The notes beneath the pieces are model-generated. The model was not told the DNA's origin and ran no database searches. It saw only the letters and a program-made list of their open reading frames with translations. 20,746 nucleotides of DNA from Methanolinea sp. UBA473. Lineage in GTDB: Archaea > Halobacteriota > Methanomicrobia > Methanomicrobiales > Methanospirillaceae. The translations under genes were made by a program, and so were the position numbers. Of this stretch, positions 1 to 8,118 are shown one piece after another; position 1 is the stretch's first letter; each line of letters begins with the position of its first letter. Where the stretch lies: the NCBI GenBank assembly GCA_002509495.1, contig DAEV01000054.1:1-20746 (forward strand), in the 5' to 3' direction.

Positions 1-2
1 CA

Positions 3-347
3 TTCACGAGTATAGGAGCGAGGACAAAGATCGAACCCTTCACCCTTGTGGGCAACTCCATACTGATGGACGATTGCACCCTGGGCTCGTATTGCAGGGT
101 CACCGATTCCGTGATCGCCGAGGGTTCACGAATGCAGTCCCAGGTTGTCACCGTCACTTCAACCCCTCTCATGGAGATTGAGGGGGTCCAGGTGAAAGGC
201 CGTTTCGGTGCGATCCTGGGCGAGAAGGTGCAGGCCGGGCCTTTCACGGTCTTCGAAGGGGCAATTGCGGGTAACAACGTGACCATCTCGGGGAGAGCTC
301 ACGTAACTTCCCTGCGGGCGTACGAGGATGGGAGCAGGGTGATCTGA
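3..347 (+). CDS. GlmU-like sugar-1-phosphate nucleotidylyltransferase/acetyltransferase, C-terminal part (5' end outside window)
   Basis: The frame is open from the window edge to TGA at 345-347, so only about 114 C-terminal residues are visible. A GTG at 48 lies inside the gene and is not the start. The visible part has the short, Gly/Val/Ile-rich spacing of a left-handed beta-helix (hexapeptide) domain, for example GAILGEKVQAGPFTVFEGA and VTISGRAHV. Such a domain forms the acetyltransferase half of archaeal GlmU-type enzymes, which turn glucosamine-1-phosphate into UDP-GlcNAc. The N-terminal nucleotidyltransferase domain is not visible, so the bifunctional assignment is inferred from the helix and from glmS, which starts 1 nt after this stop and makes the upstream metabolite. 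Another sugar-nucleotide acyltransferase remains possible. Confidence 0.7.
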   Translation, partial: FTSIGARTKIEPFTLVGNSILMDDCTLGSYCRVTDSVIAEGSRMQSQVVTVTSTPLMEIEGVQVKGRFGAILGEKVQAGPFTVFEGAIAGNNVTISGRAHVTSLRAYEDGSRVI

Positions 348-348
348 G

Positions 349-2088
349 GTGTGTGGGATCTTCGGATACATCGGTAAAGCAGGTGCCGCACCGATCCTCC
401 TCAAGGGGTTAAAACGGCTGGAGTACCGTGGATATGATTCATACGGGATAGCCGTGCTCAATCAGGAGATCCGGATTACCAAGCACGTTGGAAGGATCGG
501 AAAGAATACCCCGTACCCAAGGGGGCTCTCCGGGAAGATCGGGATCGGTCATACGCGGTGGGCCACCCACGGAGCCCCCAGTGACCGGAACGCCCACCCG
601 CACACCGACTGTGGTGAAAAGATCGCGGTAGTGCACAACGGGATCATCGAAAACTACGCGATGCTCCGCCGGGAACTACAGGCACGGGGGCACAACCTTC
701 GATCGGAGACGGATACGGAGGTGATCCCGCACCTCCTCGAGGAGCACTATCAGGGAGACCTTCTTTCCGCGGTCGAAGAGATCCTGCCGATGCTGGAGGG
801 GAGTTATGCGATCCTTGCCCTCGCCTGCGGTGAAAACAGGATCATTGCAGCCCGGAAGAGCAGCCCCCTTGTCCTGGGTTTGGGGGATCGCGAGTTCCTT
901 GTCGCATCGGACATGACTCCGGTCCTCGAATATACGGAGCGGGTCGTCATCCTCGAGGACGGGGACGTCGCAGTCCTTTCGCCGCAGGGGGTCTGTATCA
1001 GGAATCAGGGAAGTCCCGTAGAGAGACCCCCCCAGATCATCGACTGGTCGTTGGAAGAGGTCAGGAAAGGCGGATTTGCGCATTACATGCAAAAGGAGAT
1101 CTTCGAGCAGCCGCAGGCATACTCCGACACCATCAGGGCTCTGCGGAAGGAGGAGATCCCACCCGCACTCCTCGGGATACGGGGGATCACCATCGTCGCG
1201 TGCGGAACTTCCTTTCATGCCGGTGTCCTGGCCCGGTACCTGGTAGAGGAGTATTGCCGCATCCCGGCCCGCCTTGAGCTCGCCTCGGAATTCAAGTATT
1301 TCACACCGCCCCTGAGTGATCTCGTGGTCGGGATCACCCAGTCGGGGGAGACTGCGGACACTCTGGCGGCGATCAAGGCAGCGAAGATGTTCAACTGCCC
1401 CACCCTGGCGATCACCAATGTCCTTGGAAGCAGCGTGACCCGCCTCGCCGACCATACCCTCTACATGAGGGCGGGCCCCGAGATCAGCGTCGCAGCCACC
1501 AAGTCTTTCATCGCGGAACTCGCCGTATTATTCCATCTCATTGATGCCATATCGGGGGGGTCTCTCACGGATTCCCTCGATAAGGCCATTCGTTCAACGG
1601 AAGACGCCCTCATGCTGGATCTTTCCGAGGCGGTGGAGGTCTGCCAGAACGCCCGGAGTATGTTCTTCGTGGGAAGGGGGCCATTCTATGCCCTTGCACT
1701 GGAGGGGGCGCTGAAGATGAAGGAGATCTCTTATATCCATGCGGAAGGATACGCAGCCGGAGAGATCAAGCACGGGCCTTTTGCCCTTCTTTCCGAAGAG
1801 ACTCCCGTGGTGGCCTTATGCCCTCCCGGACGGGCGTATCCCGTCATGATCTCGAATATCAAAGAGATGAAAGCCCGGGGAGCTCCCATGATTGCGATCG
1901 GGGAAGCCGGGGATGCAGACCTCCGGGAGATCGCGGATGTGTTCGTCCCTCTCCCTGCCGGAGACCGGATCGGAATGATCCTGGCAACGACCATCGTCCT
2001 CCAGCTCCTGGCCTACCATACCGCGGAGGCGCTTGGCAGGGATGTGGACAGGCCGAGGAACCTGGCCAAGAGTGTGACTGTTGAATAA
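349..2088 (+). CDS. glmS: Glutamine--fructose-6-phosphate aminotransferase (isomerizing)
   Basis: This enzyme converts fructose-6-phosphate and glutamine to glucosamine-6-phosphate, the first committed step to amino sugars. The GTG start gives MCGIFGYIG, placing the catalytic Cys at position 2, exposed after Met removal (class II glutaminase). The glutaminase domain shows HTRWATHG (68-75), HNGIIENY (96-103) and SETD (119-122). Two SIS isomerase domains follow: CGTSFHAG (285-292), TQSGETADT (330-338) and PEISVAATKSF (377-387); then LEGALKMKE (451-459) and HAEGYAAGEIKHGP (464-477). The C-terminus AKSVTVE (573-579) carries the conserved active-site Lys. At 579 residues it is slightly shorter than the roughly 609-residue E. 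coli enzyme but complete. It follows the GlmU-like gene by 1 nt and overlaps the proposed start of the next gene, so the genes are probably translationally coupled. Confidence 0.97.
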   Translation: MCGIFGYIGKAGAAPILLKGLKRLEYRGYDSYGIAVLNQEIRITKHVGRIGKNTPYPRGLSGKIGIGHTRWATHGAPSDRNAHPHTDCGEKIAVVHNGIIENYAMLRRELQARGHNLRSETDTEVIPHLLEEHYQGDLLSAVEEILPMLEGSYAILALACGENRIIAARKSSPLVLGLGDREFLVASDMTPVLEYTERVVILEDGDVAVLSPQGVCIRNQGSPVERPPQIIDWSLEEVRKGGFAHYMQKEIFEQPQAYSDTIRALRKEEIPPALLGIRGITIVACGTSFHAGVLARYLVEEYCRIPARLELASEFKYFTPPLSDLVVGITQSGETADTLAAIKAAKMFNCPTLAITNVLGSSVTRLADHTLYMRAGPEISVAATKSFIAELAVLFHLIDAISGGSLTDSLDKAIRSTEDALMLDLSEAVEVCQNARSMFFVGRGPFYALALEGALKMKEISYIHAEGYAAGEIKHGPFALLSEETPVVALCPPGRAYPVMISNIKEMKARGAPMIAIGEAGDADLREIADVFVPLPAGDRIGMILATTIVLQLLAYHTAEALGRDVDRPRNLAKSVTVE

Positions 2089-3319
2089 GGAGACGGGCGG
2101 GTGCAATGGATTGAGCAGGGGATACGAAACGGGATCTGACAGGAAAGGGGGAAGACCGCTGCAGATCACACTCTTCGGCCCATCCACCCGGTTCCTCTCC
2201 GGGATCACGTATTTTACGATACGGCTTGCGAATGCTCTTTCCGGGGTTGCAGGAGTTGATGCTCTTTTGTTTCGTCATATGCTCCCGCTGCGGCTGTTTC
2301 CGGGATGGAGAAGGGTCGGGAAATCCCTTACGCGGGAACGGTTTCGCACAGAGGTGCGGGTGCACGAACTTATGGACTGGTACAATCCTGTCAGCTGGAT
2401 GAGGGCGTTCCGGGTCGCCCGGCGAAGCGATGCCCTGATCATTCCATGGTGGACATCGAGCGTCGCCCATATGTACCTATTCCTCCAGTTGCTCAACGGT
2501 TGGAGGCGTTTTTCAGTCATTGAGTTCCATGAACCGGTCGATCCTCTCGAGGACGCCTCGTTTCCACTCCGGATTTATTCCCGCATCACCGGAAGGCTCG
2601 TCCGGTGGCTTGCGGACGGTTTCGTAACCCATACCCGGTATGACCGCGACCTGATCGTCCGGAGATACCACATCCCGGAGGGGGAGATCGATCTCATCCC
2701 CCATGGTCTCTACGACCAGTACGAGCGGATCGACCAGCAGACCGCGAGGGGGGCGCTTGGCATACGGGAGGAGTACGTAATCTTATTCTTCGGGCTCCTC
2801 CGCAGGTTCAAAGGGGTCAGGTTCCTTATCGAGGGATTCGAGATGCTCCCTGACGAGATCAGATCCCGCTCCAGGCTCTGTATCGTGGGAGAAGCCTGGG
2901 AGGACCGGGAGTCGGTTGAGAGGGCCCGCGCCTCAAGTGACTCGGATCGGATCACCGTGGTGGATCGGTACATAAGCGACGACGAGGTGGCGCTCTACTA
3001 TTCCGCATCGGATGTCTTTGCCGGCCCGTACACGCGGGAATCGCACGATCCCTGTGCGGTCTGTCATATCGCCATGTCCTATGGCCAGCCGGTGGTGGCC
3101 TCCCATACCGGGGGGATTAAAGAGAGCCTTGGCTCCTACAAGGGGGTGTTCTTTGTGCCCCCCGAGGAACCCTCCGCGATTGCGGGTGCACTTGCCGAAG
3201 TATACAAGGTGAGGGGGAGGCGATATCCGGTGCCGGAGGAACTCAGGTGGGACAGGATTGCCGAACAATGGAAGATCCTGCTTGAAAAAGGGATTGCGGA
3301 GAAAAAGAGGGTGGAATGA
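2081..3319 (+). CDS. GT4-like (group 1) glycosyltransferase with degraded E7E motif
   Basis: A GT-B-fold glycosyltransferase of up to 412 residues, presumably acting on a lipid-linked glycan at the cytoplasmic membrane face. Support comes from the start of the N-terminal Rossmann domain (ITLFGPSTRFLSGITYFTIRLANAL), the donor-side segment VILFFGLLRRFKGVRFLIEGFEML and the late motif GQPVVASHTGGIKES. The usual E-x7-E signature is not canonical: the loop around residue 323 reads SHDPCAVCHIAMSYG, whereas the next gene keeps both Glu. The start is uncertain. The longest version begins at TTG 2081 and overlaps glmS by 8 nt; TTG 2111 is an alternative. The first 25 or so residues look unlike conserved sequence. 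Donor and acceptor sugars cannot be read from the sequence. It lies between glmS and a second glycosyltransferase, supporting a role in the AglB glycan. Confidence 0.85.
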   Translation: MNKETGGCNGLSRGYETGSDRKGGRPLQITLFGPSTRFLSGITYFTIRLANALSGVAGVDALLFRHMLPLRLFPGWRRVGKSLTRERFRTEVRVHELMDWYNPVSWMRAFRVARRSDALIIPWWTSSVAHMYLFLQLLNGWRRFSVIEFHEPVDPLEDASFPLRIYSRITGRLVRWLADGFVTHTRYDRDLIVRRYHIPEGEIDLIPHGLYDQYERIDQQTARGALGIREEYVILFFGLLRRFKGVRFLIEGFEMLPDEIRSRSRLCIVGEAWEDRESVERARASSDSDRITVVDRYISDDEVALYYSASDVFAGPYTRESHDPCAVCHIAMSYGQPVVASHTGGIKESLGSYKGVFFVPPEEPSAIAGALAEVYKVRGRRYPVPEELRWDRIAEQWKILLEKGIAEKKRVE

Positions 3320-3352
3320 GATGATCCGGAGGATGACAGGGGTGGGGATATA

Positions 3353-4438
3353 GTGCGAATCGCGGTCCTGACAGGGTACGAGTTTTCCGTGCTTGGAGGA
3401 GCGGAGAGGCTGATCCTGGATCTGGCCCGTGCCCTCGATGCGGATATCGTGGCCCCCGATTTTCACGAAGAGGTGGTTGCGACCTACGATCCCGGCAGGT
3501 CGATCCCCCTCCGATCCCTTCATCATCCCCTGCCTCCTGAACCCTGGCGACAGCTGGTGGGAATGCGGCTGTTCCGGAAAGCGGCCATCGATTACGATTT
3601 TCACATCTGTATCGACGACATGGCTGTGCGATACCTGGCAAGGACCGTCCCGCATCTCTATTACATGCTCACGCCCAGGAGAGCTCTCTATGACATGTAC
3701 TATCATTACCTGTCCGCGAAATCCACTCTTTCACGGGCAGGATACATCCCGGCCCTTGCGGTTGCCCGCATACTCGATCGCAGATTCGTAGGCAGGCATG
3801 TACAGAACCTGGCCTGCATCTCCCACAACGTCCGGAACAGGATCTTCAAGGTGTATTCCCGTGACGCCAGGGTTCTTTATCCCCCGGTTCACACCGATCG
3901 GTTCGAACACCGGTCGAACGAGGGGTTCTGGCTGTCGGTCGGAAGGGTCGACAAGTGGAAACGGATCGAGCTCCAGGTCGAGGCCTTCCGCCGGATGCCG
4001 GAAAAGACCCTCGTCGTGGTCGGGCGCATCTACCCGGGATTTAGCCCGCTGGTCAGGAACGCTCCGCCAAATGTAATCTTTCGTGAAAACGCAGCGGAAG
4101 AGGAGATCTATAGCCTGTACTCACGTTGCGAGGGGTTTATCACCACTGCGGTGGACGAGGACTTCGGCATCACGCCTGTCGAGGCAATGGCAAGCGGAAA
4201 ACCGGTGGTGGCGACCTGCGAGGGTGGCTATCTCGAAACAATCGTAGACGGAATTACCGGAAAACTCGTATCCCCCGAACCTGTTGCAATCTGCGCCGCG
4301 GTCAAAGAAGTAGAGGTCGATCCGGAGTCCTACGCCCCTGCCTGCCGGAAAAGGGCCGAACTTTTCGACTATACCAATTTTGTAAGCCGGTCAAGGGACC
4401 TGGTTCGGGAATTCGCGGATCTGAATAATCCAGGATAG
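3353..4438 (+). CDS. GT4-family glycosyltransferase
   Basis: A 361-residue GT-B glycosyltransferase. It starts at GTG 3353, 33 nt after the previous stop, with a GGTGGGG ribosome-binding-like stretch just upstream. The N-terminus MRIAVLTGYEFSVLGGAERL is the typical glycine-loop beginning of group 1 enzymes. The C-terminal domain shows WLSVGRVDKWKRIELQVEAF, then a canonical E7E signature with E269 and E277 (EDFGITPVEAM), followed by ASGKPVVATCEGGYLET. The segment LYPPVHTDRF before the second domain resembles mannosyl- or rhamnosyl-type GT4 enzymes, but specificity is not predictable. No transmembrane segment is evident. It is the last gene before a 108-nt gap holding oligo-T runs and a likely aglB promoter, and probably adds a sugar to the lipid-linked glycan that AglB transfers. 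Confidence 0.92.
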   Translation: MRIAVLTGYEFSVLGGAERLILDLARALDADIVAPDFHEEVVATYDPGRSIPLRSLHHPLPPEPWRQLVGMRLFRKAAIDYDFHICIDDMAVRYLARTVPHLYYMLTPRRALYDMYYHYLSAKSTLSRAGYIPALAVARILDRRFVGRHVQNLACISHNVRNRIFKVYSRDARVLYPPVHTDRFEHRSNEGFWLSVGRVDKWKRIELQVEAFRRMPEKTLVVVGRIYPGFSPLVRNAPPNVIFRENAAEEEIYSLYSRCEGFITTAVDEDFGITPVEAMASGKPVVATCEGGYLETIVDGITGKLVSPEPVAICAAVKEVEVDPESYAPACRKRAELFDYTNFVSRSRDLVREFADLNNPG

Positions 4439-4442
4439 GAGA

Positions 4443-4466
4443 TTTTTTCCAAATATCCACGCTTTT
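4443..4466 (+). terminator. Oligo-T terminator candidate after the glycosyltransferase genes
   Basis: A run of six T (4443-4448) and one of five T (4462-4466) follow the stop codon at 4436-4438 within a short AT-rich stretch. Archaeal RNA polymerase commonly terminates at oligo-T without a required hairpin. No strong stem was seen. The call rests on composition and position. Confidence 0.4.
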
Positions 4467-4483
4467 TACGGGGATTCCCAAAC

Positions 4484-4491
4484 TATTAAAA
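4484..4491 (+). promoter_or_regulatory. Candidate TATA box for aglB
   Basis: TATTAAAA lies in an AT-rich patch between the T runs and aglB. A start site about 25 nt downstream, near 4513, would leave a leader of roughly 35 nt including the AAGGGA stretch at 4532-4537. This would let aglB and the next gene be transcribed separately from the upstream glycosyltransferases. Confidence 0.4.
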
Positions 4492-4546
4492 CAAAGGGTC
4501 ACAAACCATGTGGTGAGCATTAAGCAAAGTCAAGGGAAGAAGATGC

Positions 4547-7123
4547 ATGCCAGAGCCAGGAATACTTCGATATAAGAACTATCTAATTGTAGCATTTCTC
4601 GTTATCCTCGCACTTTTTGTGCTGTGGATCCGACTCCTGCCCGCGATCATGGCGGCCCCGAATACGGATATCCTCTCGATGGTGGGAAGCGACGATCCGC
4701 TCTATAATCTCCGGCAGATCGAACAGATGATCCAGAATTACCCAAATTACAGCTGGTTTGAGGCTATGACCCTGTACCCGACGGGACAGATCATTCACTG
4801 GGGCCCTCTCTTCATCTGGATCATTTCCACCCTCTGCCTGGTTACAGGCGCCACAACCCGGCCGGAGATCATCGGGCTTGCGCTCGTGGTCCCCCCCGTG
4901 ATGGCTGCGATCATGGTCCCCCTCATCTTCCTCCTCGTCCGGAAGATCTCTGATACCATCACCGGGCTCTTTGCCGCATTCTTCATTGCTGTGGTATCAG
5001 GACAGTATTTCTTCAGGGCGTTGTACGGATATCTCGATCACCACATCGCCGAAGTCCTTTTCGGGACCCTCTTTTCCCTCTGCGTCGTCTGGGCCCTCGT
5101 GTACATGCGATCCCACCCTGTAGACTTTTCCCGGAAAGAAACCCTTAAAATCCCCCTTCTCCTATCCGCAGCGTGCGGTGTCAGTTATGTTCTCGGCCTG
5201 CTGGTGATGCCGACCATGATGCTCTTTGCCCTCATCATGGCCCTCTACACCTTCTTTCAGTTTATCTGGGACTTTTTCCGGAGGGTGCGTGGGGATTCCC
5301 TCCTCCTTCTCAATGCAGTTACGTTCGGAATTGCAGCACTCAGTTTCCTCGTCATCGGTATACCCAAAGAAGGGCTTCAGCTCGACTATTATACTCTTGG
5401 CCATCCGATTACCTACCTCCTGATCATTGTCGTCACCGCAATCCTCTACGCTTTATCGCGGTTCTTCTGGGATCGTGGTTCGACCCAGTACCTTGCGGGG
5501 CTGGCCGCGCTTGTTGTAGGAGGGAATGTTGCATTCGCATTCGCTCTCCCGCAGTTGTTCAACACGTACCTTGTCAGCATCAACCAGTTTTTCGGGCAGA
5601 ATACGCTCTACCTTACCATCCAGGAAGCCCGTTCCTGGACTGTGGCCGAAGCATGGGATACCTTCGGCATCGGGCTGATCCTTGTAACACTCGGCCTCGT
5701 CGTACTTGGATACCGGCTGTGGAAAGAGAAAAAAGGCGAGCTTCTCTTCACCTTTATCCTCTGCGTCTTTCTCCTCTTTTCCACCTGGCAGCACATCCGG
5801 TACGAGTACTTCGTCTCGATGACCATCGCCATCCTCTCGGCCCTGTTCTGCGGAATGGTACTCCAGTGGGGCTGGCATGATGTCCTGGATCTGTTTGCAA
5901 AACGGCCCAAGACGAAAGAAAAAGCCCCTGAAGAGCAGAAGGAAAAAGGGAAAAAGAAGTCCCGGAAGCCTGAGAAAACAAAAACCACGGTGCGGAAGGC
6001 CAACTACCTTGGAATCGGAGGAGTGGGGCTTGTCCTTGCCCTGGCCCTCCTCTTCGGGTTTTTCCAGGTCTCCTACGAATACGCGGTTGCTTCCTCCGGC
6101 GGGTTGCGGATGAACCAGGACTGGAAGGAATCCCTGGAATGGATGGAAAGCAATACCCCGGAGACCGGTGTCGATTACTACACAATCTACAGAAACGACA
6201 GCTTCCGGTACCCGGATCAGTCCTATGGGGTGATGTCCTGGTGGGATTACGGGCATATGATCACGTACATCGCGAAAAGGATCCCGAACGCCAATCCTTT
6301 CCAGTCCGGGGTTGACGGGAAGTACGGGGCCGCTGCATTCTTCATGTCGGAATCCGAGGATGTGACGGGTGAAATCGCGGATGTCAAGGGAGTGAAATAC
6401 GTGATCACCGACATCGAGATGGATGTCAGCAAGTTCTGGGCGATGGCCACCTGGTATGACACCAGCAAGGGAGCCGCTCCCTACCACAGGGATTATCTTA
6501 TTGAGCAGCAGGGGCAGCCCGGAAGCTACAGCAGGATCACTCTGTATGATTCCCCTTACTTCCGGACTACAATCTCAAAACTCCATAACTTCGACGGGTC
6601 CATGACTTCGGCCGGCGAGGTGTATTACGTGGAGTACACCGATACGGCAGCGGCTCTCCCGGTCGTCACCAGGGCACAGGTTATGGAGGTCACCGCTGCA
6701 CGGGCGGCAGCCGAAGAATATAACCGGAATCCGCCCGTCGGATACCATGCCGCGGTCCTGACTCCGACCATTATTTCCCCTCTCGAACCGATCCCCGCGC
6801 TTCGGCACTTCCGCCTGGTACATGAATCACCGACCAACGTATTTTCGACATCTGCGCCGGACATCAGGTACGTGAAGGTGTTCGAGTACGTTCCCGGAGC
6901 CCGGATTTCCGGAGAGGGAGTGATCGAGATCGACCTGGTGACGGACACAGGGAGGCGGTTCACCTATCGCCAGGAGAGCAAGGACGGGGAATTCGTAGTG
7001 CCGTATTCTACAAGCGGCAGTCCCTACGAAGTGAAGGCTGCAGGAAGATACCGTATCGCCGGGACCGGAATGGAGTTCGATGTTCCCGAGGAGGCCGTCA
7101 CGCAGGGATTGCAGGTACGGTGA
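4547..7123 (+). CDS. aglB: Dolichyl-phosphooligosaccharide--protein glycotransferase (STT3/AglB family)
   Basis: Catalytic membrane subunit that transfers lipid-linked oligosaccharide to Asn in N-X-S/T sequons on the outer face. At 858 residues it has the full archaeal architecture: a first transmembrane helix (about 12-34), the SDDPLY acidic motif (D49, D50), a second acidic motif YGYLDHH (D164), about a dozen hydrophobic helices, and the external-loop TIQE motif (357-360). The catalytic WWDYG is at 565-569, and a DK-type motif DVSKFWAM follows. The C-terminal part (about 690-858) is soluble and looks beta-rich. An unusual Lys/Glu-rich stretch (about 451-485) precedes the last helix (about 490-510). 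The ATG at 4547 follows a purine-rich AAGGGAAGAAG stretch. The next gene begins immediately after its TGA. Confidence 0.96.
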   Translation: MPEPGILRYKNYLIVAFLVILALFVLWIRLLPAIMAAPNTDILSMVGSDDPLYNLRQIEQMIQNYPNYSWFEAMTLYPTGQIIHWGPLFIWIISTLCLVTGATTRPEIIGLALVVPPVMAAIMVPLIFLLVRKISDTITGLFAAFFIAVVSGQYFFRALYGYLDHHIAEVLFGTLFSLCVVWALVYMRSHPVDFSRKETLKIPLLLSAACGVSYVLGLLVMPTMMLFALIMALYTFFQFIWDFFRRVRGDSLLLLNAVTFGIAALSFLVIGIPKEGLQLDYYTLGHPITYLLIIVVTAILYALSRFFWDRGSTQYLAGLAALVVGGNVAFAFALPQLFNTYLVSINQFFGQNTLYLTIQEARSWTVAEAWDTFGIGLILVTLGLVVLGYRLWKEKKGELLFTFILCVFLLFSTWQHIRYEYFVSMTIAILSALFCGMVLQWGWHDVLDLFAKRPKTKEKAPEEQKEKGKKKSRKPEKTKTTVRKANYLGIGGVGLVLALALLFGFFQVSYEYAVASSGGLRMNQDWKESLEWMESNTPETGVDYYTIYRNDSFRYPDQSYGVMSWWDYGHMITYIAKRIPNANPFQSGVDGKYGAAAFFMSESEDVTGEIADVKGVKYVITDIEMDVSKFWAMATWYDTSKGAAPYHRDYLIEQQGQPGSYSRITLYDSPYFRTTISKLHNFDGSMTSAGEVYYVEYTDTAAALPVVTRAQVMEVTAARAAAEEYNRNPPVGYHAAVLTPTIISPLEPIPALRHFRLVHESPTNVFSTSAPDIRYVKVFEYVPGARISGEGVIEIDLVTDTGRRFTYRQESKDGEFVVPYSTSGSPYEVKAAGRYRIAGTGMEFDVPEEAVTQGLQVR

Positions 7124-8101
7124 ATGCCCCCGCGTTGTTCGGTCATATTCGGGGAGGAATTCACCGGCCAGGACATGGGGTTCCACGTAGAGAACAGTCG
7201 CAGACTCCTCGATGCCGTGCGCGGGATCCCCTCCGGCGTCCGTATCCGGCCACCGGAAGCGGCAGGGAGATTGGATCTGGAGAGGGTTCACACCTCCCGC
7301 CATATCCGCATGATCGAGGAACTCTGTGGATACGAGGGAAAGCATTACCTCGACATGGATACGTTTATCACGGGAGAATCGTTTAAACTGGCCCTGCTGG
7401 CCGCCGGCTCTTCCATTGCCGCCGCCCGCCTCGCCCTGGAGGGGGAACATTCGTTCGCACTTGTCAGGCCTCCCGGACACCATGCAGAACCGGATCGGGC
7501 CATGGGGTTCTGCATCTTCAACAACGCTGCAGTGGCAGCCGCTTGGGCACTCGAGCAGGTGGACAGGGTTGCCATCGTTGACTGGGACCTCCACCATGGA
7601 AATGGGACGCAGAAAATTTTTTACAGGAGCGACCGGGTTCTCTTCTGCTCCATTCACCAGGCCAACCTGTTCCCCTGGACGGGCTGGATTGACGAGATAG
7701 GAGAGGAAAGGGGGAAAGGGTTCAACCTGAATGCGCCACTCCCTCCGGGAGCCGGGATTGGAGACTATGCACTCATCGTATCTTCTGTGTTCTGCAAAGC
7801 CATCCGGCATTTCAGGCCGGACCTCGTGATCATCTCTGCCGGCCAGGATCCCCTGGCCGACGATCCCAAGGGAGGCATGCAGCTTGTTCCTGAGGATTTC
7901 GGAGTACTTACGACGATGATCCAGGAGGCTTCAGGGTCCCCGCTGGCCCTGGTGCTGGAAGGTGGATACGGACCTTCCATGGGGTTGGCGGTTGGCAGCA
8001 TCCTGAACGTGCTCCAGGGGACGCCTGCGCCTCCCCGGGATGCACCTGTCAGGGAGAGTACCCGGAGGATCTCGTCCCTTCTTGCAAGAGTAGTTTTCTG
8101 A
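7124..8101 (+). CDS. Histone deacetylase superfamily amidohydrolase
   Basis: A 325-residue zinc amidohydrolase of the HDAC / acetoin-utilization / acetylpolyamine-deacetylase superfamily, predicted cytoplasmic (no signal peptide or membrane helix). Catalytic His pair H119-H120 (RPPGHHAEPDRAMGFC), zinc ligands D155 and H157 (VDWDLHHGNGT), third ligand D242 and the catalytic Tyr in LEGGY (Y282) are all present, so it should be active. The third-ligand loop reads SAGQDPLADDPKGG rather than the common SAGFDA, marking a separate subfamily. The ATG directly abuts the aglB TGA with no spacer, so translation is probably coupled. The substrate is unknown: candidates are acetylated lysine, a polyamine or an N-acetyl sugar. 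The glycan context is suggestive but not proof. Confidence 0.92.
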   Translation: MPPRCSVIFGEEFTGQDMGFHVENSRRLLDAVRGIPSGVRIRPPEAAGRLDLERVHTSRHIRMIEELCGYEGKHYLDMDTFITGESFKLALLAAGSSIAAARLALEGEHSFALVRPPGHHAEPDRAMGFCIFNNAAVAAAWALEQVDRVAIVDWDLHHGNGTQKIFYRSDRVLFCSIHQANLFPWTGWIDEIGEERGKGFNLNAPLPPGAGIGDYALIVSSVFCKAIRHFRPDLVIISAGQDPLADDPKGGMQLVPEDFGVLTTMIQEASGSPLALVLEGGYGPSMGLAVGSILNVLQGTPAPPRDAPVRESTRRISSLLARVVF

Positions 8102-8118
8102 ACTCCCGGATCGGTTCG

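Noticed and set aside
5453..6487. Long minus-strand frame within aglB
   Set aside because: It lies opposite the conserved WWDYG and TIQE regions of AglB and has no domain pattern.
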